Source: Gnetum montanum
Lineage: Eukaryota > Streptophyta > Gnetopsida > Gnetales > Gnetaceae
Length of the DNA stretch: 64,000 nt
Direction of reading: 5' to 3'
Assembly: GCA_015680685.1 (NCBI GenBank)
Contig: MNCI01006964.1
Coordinates: forward strand, 46,730-110,729
In this document: piece after piece, positions 48,773-59,170 of the stretch
Layout of the letters: every line of letters starts with the position of its first letter
Numbering within the stretch: the first letter of the stretch is position 1
Notes under the pieces: model-generated
Seen by the model: the letters and a program-made list of their open reading frames with translations, nothing else
Told to the model about the DNA's origin: nothing
Database searches by the model: none
Made by a program: the position numbers and the translations under genes

Positions 48773-51700
48773 CATCATCATCATCATCCTAGCCTTATCC
48801 CAATAAAATGAAGTAAGTCTCATGAGTTCTTTTTCACCATTTTCCTCTAGGAAGTGGTAGATCTCTATTCATTTGTAGGTTCTTCAAATCATGTATGATC
48901 ATTTTTCCCCATATCTTTTTTGGTCTTCCTTTTGGTGGCATTCTTGGAATAGTGATATTTCAACCTTTGTTTTTAGAAGTTCATCTCTTGATCTTCTTTG
49001 GACATGTCCAAACTATATAAACCATCATTCTTGTAGCTTATTTGAAATAGAAGCTACTCCAAGTCTTTCTCTAATGTCTATATTATGTAGTTTATCTCTT
49101 TTGGCAATATTCAATATCCATTAGTGCATTCACATTTTTATCACATTGATTTTGTTGTTCATGCTTCTTTTGTACTACCTAACATTCAACACTATATAAG
49201 ATAGCAAGTATGATTGCTATCTTGTAAAATTTCCCCTTCAATTTTATTGGTGTAGGGTAAGTGATTAGGATACTCATCTCTTAGCTAGGAGATTTTGGGC
49301 TTGATTCTTGCATATGCTTCTAGATATGCCAATAGTGGAGTAGCCTTGTGGTGGGACCCTTTATGTTAATGGGTCACATCTCCCTTGCTATGTGGGTAGG
49401 GATTATGTTGCTAGTCCTGAATTTTCTTACCTTAAAGAAGAAAAAAAAACCATAGAATACCACTAGTTTTTCTTCATTTTAACACTCCTGCCTTAATTCT
49501 ATTTCTTATACCTTTATTAATTTCACCATATGATTAAAAGATTGATCCTATGTAGCAAAACTATTTGCAATAAGGGACTTTTTGGCCTTGAATTATCATT
49601 TTAGTTTCATCACTATTTATGCTATTATTAAAATTGCATTCCATATATTCTATCTTCCTTTTGTTAATTTTAAAGCCTTTTGATTCTAGAGCATATCTCC
49701 ACTTCTCCATTTTAGAAGCAATATTTTCTTGAGTTGTATATACCAACACAATATCATATGCAAATAGCATATACTAAGGGATTTCATCTTGTATTTCTTT
49801 TATTAATTCATCCATAATAGTGGCAAATAAGTACAGGCTAAGTGTAAACCCTTGATGTTAACCTTATGTGACTGGAAATTCAAATGGTGGCAGCTCCTTC
49901 ATACATGTCTTAAATCAATTTAATTCATTTACCAAGGAAGATTTTCCTCTATAAGGCCTACCAAATAATATCTCTAGGTACTATGTCATATGATTTTTCC
50001 AAGTTAATAAAGATCACATGGATATTTTTTCTATGTTTTTTGAATTTCACCATAAAGTATTGTATAAAAAAATAGTCTTTATAGTAGATCTCCCTAGCAT
50101 AAATCCAAATTAATTTTTTGATACTATTAATTGAAGTCTAACAAATTATTGTATAACTCTCTTCCAAACCTTCATAGTATGGCTCATTAGCTTGATCCCT
50201 CTATAGTTTGCATAATTTTGTACATCTCTTTTATTTTTGTAAATGGAAACAAAAATTTTTTTTCTTTAATTATTTGGCTTTTTTCCATCCTTCAATTTTT
50301 TTTTAAATAACTAGTTTGACTAAGAAATTTTTGTATCTCCCAATACTTTTCATGCTTCTATAGGAACGTTAACTAGTCCAATAGCTTTTCTATTTTTCAT
50401 CTTTTATAAGGTTATCTTCAACTCAAAAAAGGAAATTTCATTAACTAAATGAAAATTTGGTTATTCTTCTTAGATATCTTCTCTTAGGAATTCTTCATTT
50501 AATAATTCTTAAAAATAAATTTTTTTACCTATTAAAATTTCATTATCCTTTACGAAAATTCTTTCACTACTTTCTTGATGTATTTGACACGATCACTGTT
50601 CTTAAATTTCTTATTTCTAATTTCTTCCAGTTTATAAATAGATTTTTCTCCTTCTGTTGTCCCTAATTTCTCATAAAAGCTATCTAAAGCCTTACGTTTG
50701 GTTGTGGCTATTACTATAGTTTCCTCCTTTGTCATTTTGTATATTAGCCTATCTTCTTGGCTACCACTTTGTTGCTATTACTTAAAGCATTTTTAATTGT
50801 TTTGGATAGCATGTTGTGCTTCATCACTCCACCATCATGTATCCTTTGGGATGCATTTTTTTTCCTTTTATTTTACCCAAAATTTTCTTTCTAATTTTTT
50901 GAATGCAACTTTTCATTTGTTGTAAATTAAAATTTTTAAAGCAATTCCAATTTCAAATGCCTTTATGAAATAATTATTTTCTAAATGAGGTGATGTTATC
51001 TTCCTTCAAATTCTACCATTTTATGCATCTAATCCCTATTTACATCCTATATTTGAAGCTTTGTATAGCTAAATCCATAATTCTTAGTTGATGCTAGGTT
51101 GCAAGGCACTCTCCAGGTATAGCCTTGTAGTCTTTGTATATGGCCCAATCTCTTGTGTGCAGTAAGAAATATTCAATTTGTGTTTTATCCACATTACTCT
51201 TATATGTAATTAAATGGTCTATTCTCTTTATGAAATAAGTATTTGCAATTGCAATGTCACAAGCATTTCCAAATTACAATAGAGAATCTCTCATATCATT
51301 GCACTCTCTAAATTCATGTCCTCCATGAATCTTGTCATATTCCATTTTTATGGAACCAACATGAGCATTAAAATTCCCTCCAATGAATATGTTTTCTTCT
51401 TGGGGAATTTTTTGAAGCACCTAATCCATAGAATCCCAAAAATCATGGTTGATGAAAATTTCTAACCAATTTGTGCAGCATATATGTGATGGTTTTGATG
51501 ATCTCATTTCCAAGTACTAGTTTGATGTCCATAATTCAATCACCATAGTAATATACTTGTACCACTTTATCTTTGACAAATTGATCAACAATTATGCTCA
51601 CTCCGTTTTGGTGATTTTCTTTTCCTAAGTAGAAGAGTTTGTAAGCCTATCCTAAATCTTTAGTTTTCTTTTCTTACCATTTTATTTCTTAGAGGCAGGT

Positions 51701-52088
51701 AACATATATTTTTTATTTTTTATGATAACATAATATCAAAGGTCTTTTTATTAAGTGCCAATATTTTAGGTTGCCATTTGAAATTTCTATCATTAGACGT
51801 GCTTCTTTACCTACACTCGTTCGTGATGTGGGAACCCATATATACTTTTCATAACATTAGGATGGTGATGTTGTGCATCATTTCAAAAGGATACCCTAGC
51901 AAGCCCTTGCCTGTTTTCCATAGCAATTGGGCCTTGTGACTATTGCACATCACATTTGGGGAATGCTCTAGTATTTTTAAAATTTGAAAAAGAGCTCATA
52001 CATGAGATTTGACAAAGTTTTAGTTGGCTGTCAACTTGACATTAACCCTCCATTTGTAGTTGGGCTTAGAACTAGCATTGGTGGAGTT
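48773..52088 (-). mobile_element. RTE-type LINE 4, near full length, with 14-bp target duplication
   Basis: The 3.3-kb minus-strand element is flanked by CTAGTCTAGCAAAT at 48759-48772 and 52089-52102. It ends in a trinucleotide tail ((ATG)n on its own strand; CATCATCATCATCAT near 48773 on the plus strand), a hallmark of the RTE clade. Its decayed single ORF reads an endonuclease part (IFIGGNFNAHVGS near 51380, HEFRECNDMRDSL, and DHLITYKS near 51200), then reverse transcriptase. The longest late piece is 49561-49770, whose active site reads FAYD in place of FADD. A SINE is inserted at 49251-49450. Confidence 0.9.
49251..49450 (+). mobile_element. Probable SINE inserted in LINE 4
   Basis: Interrupts LINE 4 relative to its copies at about 1050 and 46920. 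It has a tRNA-like start (GGGTAAGTGATTAGGATAC as an A box, GGGCTTGATTCTTG as a B box) and ends in an A-rich tail (49437-49449). About 17 bp of LINE sequence are missing at the junction, so no target duplication is seen. Confidence 0.55.
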
Positions 52089-52102
52089 CTAGTCTAGCAA
52101 AT

Positions 52103-53129
52103 ACATATTGAAAATAAAAAATTGATAATCTTCTCATGTCAGATGAATTCAAAGTATGTATTTGAATAATCTTCTAAGTGATGATTTTTTATTAAGTTAT
52201 CCTTAATAAAAAATGGGTGACATTGCAATTTTAATAATTTTTGCAACTTATTTATAGTATCTGAAAATGAAATTTGAAATTTTATTAAGTTAGACCTACT
52301 ACTGTTGTGGTAGTTATCTTTTTCATTCCTAAGGGTAAGACTCTTAATTTAAAAGCTCCAAGTCAACAATTCTGATTAGCAAAGCCAAATTATAAAATTC
52401 TAATTAAACTATGTTAAAATGCACCTATGTTACCATTATTTGGAGGTTCTAAACGCCCCTCTTTTTCTTTCCTTCTTAATATGATTTTGATTTTTATATA
52501 GAAGAAGCGGTTTTTTCTAATGCTTTCAAATTGCACTCGTCTTCGAACAACTTATATCTCAATTGTATCTTAATTACTTCGGCAGCTTCTATGTGGCATC
52601 TCGTTGAATACAAAAAATATTATCCTTGCCATAAGCAGTTAATTACTGCCACGGCGATACCCAGGCTTGAGCAGTTAGAACATAGCCTGGGTTGGCCCAA
52701 ATTAATTCAAGTATTTAACGGGCTGACTATCAAAATGGGTAAAATTTACTTCCTTGCTTCCAAGTTTCTTGCGAAAAAAACATTCTCCTAATCCCATACT
52801 TTGCGATTCAACATAGCACCTTCCTTACATTAGAAGAGACCTCACTTGGACGCATTGTTAATAGGTCATTTCAATCATGCACCGGCAAAGGCAAAGGATT
52901 CAGCGACTGTTAGCCGGCGACTTGAACCAGAAGCTACACAACAAAACTTCATAAATTTTTTTTCAGGAAATCAAATAAACAAGAATAGGTTCAGATACAT
53001 GACATATTCGATGAAATTCAGCCACCCCTGATGCTGCACGCTTGAATTCGGAGGCCAAACGTAATCTAATCTTCTCCGAATCGTCACGGCCTGCTTCTCA
53101 GAAATCCACTCCTCTACTTCACGTTCCAG
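52103..53129. other. Upstream intergenic region of the peroxidase gene
   Basis: About 1 kb between LINE 4 and the peroxidase promoter. No repeats or other genes recognised. Base composition rises from AT-rich to balanced after about 52.5 kb, as expected for a gene flank. The open stretch at 52531-52791 has no recognisable product. Confidence 0.5.
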
Positions 53130-53138
53130 TATATAAAC
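53130..53138 (+). promoter_or_regulatory. TATA box of the peroxidase gene
   Basis: TATATAAAC-type box (CAGTATATAAACGCC) 133-141 bp before the start codon, which would place transcription start near 53165 and give a leader of about 105 bases. Confidence 0.6.
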
Positions 53139-53270
53139 GCCCCCGTATTCTTATCATCCTCGTACCAACGAAAACAGTCTTCTCGGTTCAGCTGAAAGCT
53201 TCCGGGCTCTTACACAGTTCGTCAGACACGAATCGTCGTCCTTTTCAGTTTTTTCTTTTCTTCTGGAAGT

Positions 53271-54846
53271 ATGAGGAAAGCAGCTGCGGAGTTGGTAATT
53301 ATGGTGGTGGCTTTGGGGGTGTGCATGGCGTCACTGAAATCTGCAGCAGAGAACCAGAACGACGGGCTGAGTGTGGGATATTACGACAAAACGTGCCCCG
53401 GCGCTTATGCGGCGATCAGGAATGTTGTCAAGGACCATATCTCCAGAGCACCGACCCTCGCCGCTCCCCTTCTCCGCTTGCAGTTCCACGACTGTTTCGT
53501 CAGGGTGAGTTTCAAGTTACCATATAAACTGCATATATATCGATAAATCTAAAGGATGCTAAGGTTTTCAGTCCAATTTTGGGACTGAAAATTTGTTGGA
53601 GTTGTGATCAAAGTTGGAGGGTTCAGATTTTACTTTGGAATCTGGATTTGTTGTTATTCATGGAGTGTATGAATCTGTTTCAGGGCTGTGATGGGTCGGT
53701 ATTGCTCAACTCCACGGCCAACAGCAAGGCGGAGAAGGATGCAGGGCCGAATTTGAATTTGAGAGGATATCACGTCATTGATGCTGCTAAAGCTGCCGTG
53801 GAGGCACTCTGCCCTGCAACAGTCTCCTGTGCTGATGTCGTCGCTGTGGTTGCCAGGGATGCTGTTCAAATGGTAATTACGACACTATCACAATTATAAC
53901 ATCTGCAATCACACGTTTAACTTGTACATGCGCTCAATCCCAATTGTCCTCAATTACTAATCTACCTCAAATCCCTGTTTTTGTGTATATTGTCACTCTG
54001 GTTGGTGCTCTGTCAAATCTGAAATCCATAACTCTAATCCATGGATTGCAACCGACAATTTTTTCCCTTGGACATTCTCAGTCGATTTCTTGATCGCTAC
54101 CTTTTTTGCATGTATACGAAATTGCAGGACAAGAAAATGTTCGGGTCTCAATATTTTCGACGATTACAGATAAATGAAATGCAGGGGTAGATATTTTTGT
54201 ATAATAAATAATAATAAAATAGCATATAATATATATGTCCTTGGTTATTGATTTTCAGATCGGGGGCCCATTCTGGGAAGTGGAGACGGGCCGTCGGGAC
54301 GGGCTGGTATCGCTGGCGAACGAGGTGATACGGAATCTACCGGGTCCCACCGCCAACATATCCACGCTGGAGGCCACGTTCGCAGTGAAGGGCCTGTCGT
54401 TGGTCGACGTGGCGGTCCTTTCTGGGTCCCACACAATCGGGACGGCGCATTGCCAGGCCTTCGTCAACCGTCTCTACAACTTCAGCTCCGTCGCTGCCGT
54501 GGACCCCACGTTGGAGCCGGCGTTCGCGGAGCAGCTTCGTCGCAATAAATGCAGGTCCACGTCGGACACGAGGAGCGTCGTGGAGATGGACCCGGGCAGC
54601 TTCCGCAGCTTCGACAACCACTACTACGTCAACCTCCTCAAGCGCCGCGTGTTGTTCCAGTCCGACGCGGCGCTCCTGACTCATCCCGTCACTCGCGCTT
54701 ACGTGGAAAACCAGACGCGGGACCCACCCTCCGGCCCCACCTTCATGGAGGACTTCGCGGCCGCCATGCGCAAGATGGGTCGGATCTCCGTGCTCACCGG
54801 CTCTGCCGGTCAAATCCGCCCTCACTGCGCCGTCGTCAACTCTTAG
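53271..54846 (+). CDS. Class III (secretory) peroxidase, three exons
   Basis: Exons 53271-53504, 53684-53872 and 54259-54846, joined at phase-0 GT/AG introns, give 336 residues, the normal family length. Residues 1-26 form a signal peptide (hydrophobic 7-21), so the enzyme is secreted. Family knowledge: such haem enzymes oxidise phenolics with hydrogen peroxide, for instance in lignin or suberin formation and defence. The distal haem site is Arg69 and His73 ([10 protein letters not shown]) and the proximal ligand is His199 (LSGSHTIG, Ser where most members have Ala). Asp260 is the proximal partner. All eight cysteines (42, 75, 80, 121, 127, 206, 239, 331) are present, plus four N-glycosylation sequons. 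Introns 1 and 2 of the family are kept and the third is absent. Exon 3 is very GC-rich. All key residues are intact, so it looks functional. Substrate cannot be predicted. Confidence 0.95.
53505..53683 (+). other. Intron 1 of the peroxidase gene
   Basis: 179 bp, GTGAGT donor after codon Arg78 and TTTCAG acceptor before Gly79-Cys80. This is the conserved first intron position just after the distal His motif. Confidence 0.9.
53873..54258 (+). other. Intron 2 of the peroxidase gene
   Basis: 386 bp, AT-rich, GTAATT donor after Met141 and ATTTTCAG acceptor before Ile142-Gly-Gly-Pro. This is the conserved second intron position between ARDAV and the GRRDG motif. Confidence 0.9.
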
Positions 54847-55970
54847 AGATTTTTATTTTTTTTGTTTGTTCCGGATCGCTCATTTACTATGTTCACTTGC
54901 GATGGTGTTTCTTTAATTCTTCACCTGCTAAACCCCTAATCCTAATGTTTTCGTCCTTGTAATTGTATTATCGTGAAAGAATAAGCCCGGCTTTGAAATC
55001 TTATTACGATGTTATTTTGTTCACTTCTGGAAGTTGGGGAGAAATTTGAGGTGCGATGAATTTGCATGCTTGCTTACACCAGCCGTTGTACGTGGAACTA
55101 GCAACTTCTGAAAAATTAACATAATTACCATGTTATTAAGTTTGTTAACACTGGTTAATACAAGTCACCTGCGGCTAACTTTCAGCGCTTCAGAAAAAGG
55201 ATCAGTGAGGTAACGGTATAGCCGTATAGTTCATTTCATAGTTTTCTATGTCTGGCCATAGATAATAGATAAATCATTGATTAATGGTCGGGTCACAAAC
55301 CTTATTTTTAGAAAGAAATTAATAGATTTAAGTATCATTTTTGGGACTTTTAAATATAGGTCGCCCCGACTTAGCTATTTATCTTGATTCTTGAAAGATG
55401 CCTTGGCTATTTATTGTGATTTTTCAACTATTTAAACACTGGTTCATTCGTTGAGAAATGAGAACTCACTCCCATTTTACAACTAATTATTCACCACCAG
55501 TCAAGCAGCAGCTAACGAAGAGATTCCTTGAAAAGAAATAGACGAAACATTTTTCTGTTTTCGATGTACAGGTTATAGAGAAATCACGTCAAAGCAACTA
55601 AATGAAACCACTTAATATTTTTTCACGTTTGGAATTGAAGACACGGACAAGATTTCTTAAAATTTAAGCAGAAGAAAAAAAAGATTAAGAAAAACTACGT
55701 TGAAAGATTCATCTCGATTTTATATTGGCTTTCGATTCCGTTGAGACGATCTTGCGTAACTTGGAAGTTGCCGGCGGACACGTTACGTTCGATTTGGAAC
55801 ACAGTCAACAGAATACAAAAGCTGTTATTCCTTGTCTCTTTGAAAATTTGAAGATGTAGCCATACTTAAAACAAAAGCATTACAAGAGCAGAAGAACTAA
55901 AGGTCTTATTGGAAAGATGAATGACAAATGGATGTTGAGAAATCCAGTGGTAGTCAGGGAGAAAGGATAC
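54847..55970. other. Spacer between convergent genes (3' flanks)
   Basis: About 1.1 kb. Contains a possible polyadenylation element AATAAG at 54980-54985 for the peroxidase. Otherwise nothing recognised: no repeats matching other parts of the window and no credible ORF. Confidence 0.5.
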
Positions 55971-56378
55971 CTATTTGGGGCAGATGAAGCCCTTGGGAGG
56001 GGTAATATCACAGGAAGCAAAAACAGTCAAAGCAACAGGAACAACCAAATTGAGATTCAGAACTTTGGCTCTGATGGTGGTGCAAAGGCATGCAGCAGCC
56101 TCCAATTCAACAAGTCCCTTGATCAAAGGACAGCACTCGTTCACTTTGGGATCTCCCAATCCAACATGAACCAGTCCTCCCAAAATATCCACACACAGAC
56201 CCAATTTCAGTGCATCAACTGGACACTTGCCACTCCCACCACCATTTGAGGGTGATGAAGGTATTGATGGCTTCTTTGGTGCAGGCGGTGGGCTGCATTC
56301 TTTTGCAACTTTCTCACTCATCATGCCCATCAACACAATTGACATCATCACCAATCCACACACCTTCTTCATCTCCAT
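55971..56378 (-). CDS. Hybrid proline-rich protein, 8-cysteine motif (14 kDa proline-rich protein type)
   Basis: A single-exon gene of 135 residues. The reading frame extends upstream, but the first ATG in it is at 56376-56378; a second ATG two codons on is also possible. Residues 1-25 are a signal peptide. A short proline/serine/glycine linker (about 29-50, SPPPAPKKPSIPSSP) is followed by a hydrophobic C-terminal domain with the complete 8-cysteine pattern: C52, C62, C82-C83, C97-x-C99, C123 and C133. This is the Hydrophob_seed family (DC2.15-like), related in fold to lipid-transfer proteins. Members are secreted, cell-wall-associated structural or defence-linked proteins, and a precise role cannot be read from sequence. 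The proline linker is short for the family. It converges with the peroxidase gene, with about 1.1 kb between stop codons. No breaks seen. Confidence 0.93.
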   Translation of the reverse strand: MEMKKVCGLVMMSIVLMGMMSEKVAKECSPPPAPKKPSIPSSPSNGGGSGKCPVDALKLGLCVDILGGLVHVGLGDPKVNECCPLIKGLVELEAAACLCTTIRAKVLNLNLVVPVALTVFASCDITPPKGFICPK

Positions 56379-56470
56379 TCTTTCTTTCTTTACGATCTCC
56401 AAGAATGATCCCTACTCCTGCTCTCTTCTGCTCTGATCTCTCGGTACGTAGTGACTGAAGCCAGTAGCAG

Positions 56471-56512
56471 AAACTTATAAGAATGCTGATGCTTCTGGAC
56501 CCATTATAAAAT
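56471..56512 (-). promoter_or_regulatory. Possible TATA region of the hybrid proline-rich protein gene
   Basis: Two AT-rich candidates on the minus strand, TTATAAG (about 56474-56480) and TTTATAATGG (about 56502-56511), lie roughly 95-135 bp before the start codon. Which is used cannot be decided. Confidence 0.35.
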
Positions 56513-57016
56513 CAGAATACAGCTGCAAACCATGTGAAAGTTTCAATTTTTTCAATGGTTGCAGTTGCAAGAGTTCGCATGAGACACACTGCATCGACTG
56601 ACTCATCACATGGCTGACTCCGTTGCCAACTAATTATTTCTGCTTTCCATGGGCTGTACTAGTTAGTTATCCTGTGTCTATTACTAAGGTTGGGCCCAAG
56701 GTGGCATCAAATACTGTCAAATATGTTTTTCAGCTTTTTCAGTACATGAATTTTTTGTCATGGTTCACTACTTGCATTTATATTTACGTGCCTGATGTCA
56801 TATTTTTTCCTGGGCTTCTCTGTACGCGAACACGAGACACGAGGAATCTCAAACGTTTAGTGCACGCGTTACCATGATACTACTCGCAGTACATGAATCA
56901 TTTCTCTGTACCAATCTTGAAAACTCGTTCAAATGCGGAATCTTAAAATGTTTAGTGGACATGTTAGGGTGATATTAATGTTGAGAGCAAGTCACTGCCA
57001 AATTTTATGCAAGATA
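56513..57016. other. Upstream flank of the hybrid proline-rich protein gene
   Basis: About 500 bp without a recognisable feature. The open stretch 56623-56877 has no protein-like character. Confidence 0.4.
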
Positions 57017-57099
57017 AAGATGATTAACTATGTAGTGGGAGTCGAAGAAGAAAAAATGAAGATTAACTATGTAGTGGAGTTGAAGAAGAAAGAATGAAG
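57017..57099. repeat. Tandem duplication of about 41 bp
   Basis: The unit AAGAT(GA)TTAACTATGTAG followed by TGG(G)AGTYGAAGAAGAAA occurs twice in a row with a few differences. Confidence 0.7.
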
Positions 57100-57235
57100 A
57101 TGTCTCATGTACCATTGGGCTTGGTAATCTTGCTTAACAAAATAATGAATTAATCACTTAAGCTACTTATCACTAACATTATATCAATATTAAAATTTTA
57201 TATGTTATTTATTCAAAGATTTTTATTTATCCCAA

Positions 57236-57799
57236 TGATACCATAGCTTGAGGTTGACGATTCCCTATTATCTTCTCATGGTACAAGAGTCGTGAAATAC
57301 TTAGGATGTCCATCATCAACACTCTAATATTACAAAAACATCATGGACCTGGTAGTTCTAAGGAATAATTAGGTTGTATCCTATTTCCTTTCTTTACCTC
57401 TTCATTGTTCCTCAGAATTAGGTGTGAACCTAACTCCATGTTGGTCACAGATATATAAGTAGCATATACTAAAAGTTTTAATATAGCTCCTTATCAAACA
57501 CTGTCCCAAATCATAGCAGGTTCAAAGATAAGGTACCCATAGTTCATGCATTATTGAAATCTACTAATAGTGTCCTTAGTATTGTTTATTACACTAATTA
57601 CTATTGGAGTCTCAAGTATATCTTCTAGAGGTATATGTATATCTTTTGCCTAGTTTTCTAAAATATCTTATTCCTTTAAGTTGAAGTGAAACATACCTTT
57701 TTATTGTAGGCATAGTCCCTAAGTCATCTACATTGGATCTAAAGAGATCCAAAGGAATTTCTCAAAGTACCAAACATTGCTTGGGGTAGTATTATTATA
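57236..57799. repeat. Relic LTR related to the solo LTR at 6296-6872
   Basis: Starts TGATACCATAGC and ends GGTAGTATTATTATA. Its last part (GGATCTAAAGAG, GGAATTTCTCAAAGT, TTGGGGTAG) parallels the last 120 bp of the solo LTR, and the length (564 bp) is close to 577 bp. No target duplication found, so boundaries are tentative. Confidence 0.45.
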
Positions 57800-58710
57800 G
57801 ATTATATAAAAGCATCTTAAGATTTGTGTTATAAGTATACCTTTTGAGTATATTTCAATTTTGAATTTTAGTTTGTGAGGTCTTTATTATATGGTTCCAG
57901 TAATCGGTTATTATCATTGATGTTGGATCATGAGGCTTTTACCATTTGTGATTGATATAATTTGTTGATTTGTAATGCATTTTCACTAATCCATTATGAA
58001 AATTTAATTTCTCTTAATGTTTATAAGGTTTTTTTTTTCCAATTTTTATTTTTTATTTTGCAATTTTTAAAGAGCTTGAGCCTATTGAGGTTTGTCTAGG
58101 TTAGGATGTAGATTCCACAAGTTACTTAGAGCTATAAAATCATATAATTTAAGCATTTTAATACTAGAAAATCATTAAAGATAAGGAAAAATCATTAAAA
58201 ATTAATAAAAATTATTGAAAATCACAAATTAAAAGGATATGAAAACTCCATAAAAAATTCTATAAATTATGAAAAAGATGTGCTTAGATGTTATGAGGAA
58301 CGTAGAAGTGTTTAGGTGATTTGTGTTAGAGTTAACAAGGATTATCCAAGTGGGTCTTTTATATTTTAGGCAACTATCCTTGTTTAGTTTGAATAACCAC
58401 CATGTGGAATACTTGTAGACATCTTGGTAGTCAAATGTTAACTATACCCAAAAATTAATGCAAGTGATGTGAATGTATGTTAGCATAGAAAGAGGAAGTA
58501 GGATGGGAGATGCCTTACACATGGTCGTAGTGGATCCCACAAATAAAATGTAAGCAATATTATCACCATACCTATCCATTAGGTATAACCAAGTCATATC
58601 ACATCCAATGCAATTGCATTGTGTCATTCTGGAGACTAGCATCATAATACCAACTAAATAACATGGTTACATGATCATTCATATGGAATAGAAGGAAGCA
58701 TAAAAATAAT
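57800..58710. other. AT-rich stretch, no gene recognised
   Basis: About 900 bp of AT-rich sequence with runs of AATCATTAAAGAT- and AAAATCATT-like words near 58160-58230. Nothing else recognised. Confidence 0.4.
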
Positions 58711-58868
58711 GTATCAGCTTAGTGGTAAGAGCCTTGGCTTGGTAATCCTAGGTCATAGGTTCAATTCCATTAGATAATGTTGTGTTATAAATATAAAAAA
58801 TTCTATAAAAGGAATTCTAAAATTGGTCTAATTCTTAGTAGACCAAGTAAAAAGTTTTAGTTTTAGTT
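58711..58868 (+). mobile_element. SINE with tRNA-Thr-like head
   Basis: A box TCAGCTTAGTGGTAAGAGC at 58713-58731 and B box GGTTCAATTCC at 58758-58768. An anticodon-loop-like CTTGGTAAT between them would give anticodon GGT (Thr), on a mostly paired five-base stem. There is no 3' acceptor stem partner. The tail AATGTTGTGTTATAAA is shared with the SINE at 6013-6173, so this is a dispersed family and not a tRNA gene. Confidence 0.7.
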
Positions 58869-58886
58869 TCATAAGCAATGCACTTT

Positions 58887-59170
58887 TAAACATGGGTCAC
58901 ATGCCTTTTTAACCACATGACTAATGCTAATCGCACTAGAGAAGTAGTAACTTGGACATGGACCACATGCCTTTTTGATCATATGTTGGGATTAGTTTAA
59001 GGAATTTTTCAAGTCTTGGAAGTAGCCTACCTTTATATATGGGCCATATGCCTTTCCAATGATACCCCAAGGGTGATTTCATATGAATGAATTAATTAAT
59101 TAACATCCTTGCTAGAAGTCTACCTTCAAGTATAGGTCACTTGTCTTTCTATTGATATGGTAGGAATGTG
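58887..59170. repeat. Degenerate tandem repeat, four units
   Basis: A motif like (A/T)ATGGGYCAYATGCCTTTT recurs at about 58889, 58957, 59036 and 59132 (GTATAGGTCACTTGTCTTTC). Three copies are preceded by GAAGTAG/AAGTAGCC/AAGTCTACC words. Copies are diverged and spaced 68-96 bp. Confidence 0.45.

Noticed and set aside
53042-53527. Open frame of 161 codons across the peroxidase start
   Set aside because: It overlaps the promoter, leader and exon 1 in another frame. The peroxidase frame from 53271 explains the coding signal.
54337-54825. Long open reading frame of 162 codons antisense to peroxidase exon 3
   Set aside because: It is the reverse strand of a GC-rich coding exon, where stops are rare. 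The sense strand has full family similarity and the antisense product resembles nothing.
58714-58790. Functional tRNA-Thr gene
   Set aside because: The A box, anticodon region and B box are good, but no acceptor-stem 3' half closes the cloverleaf. The body also continues as a dispersed repeat shared with 6013-6173, so a SINE fits better.
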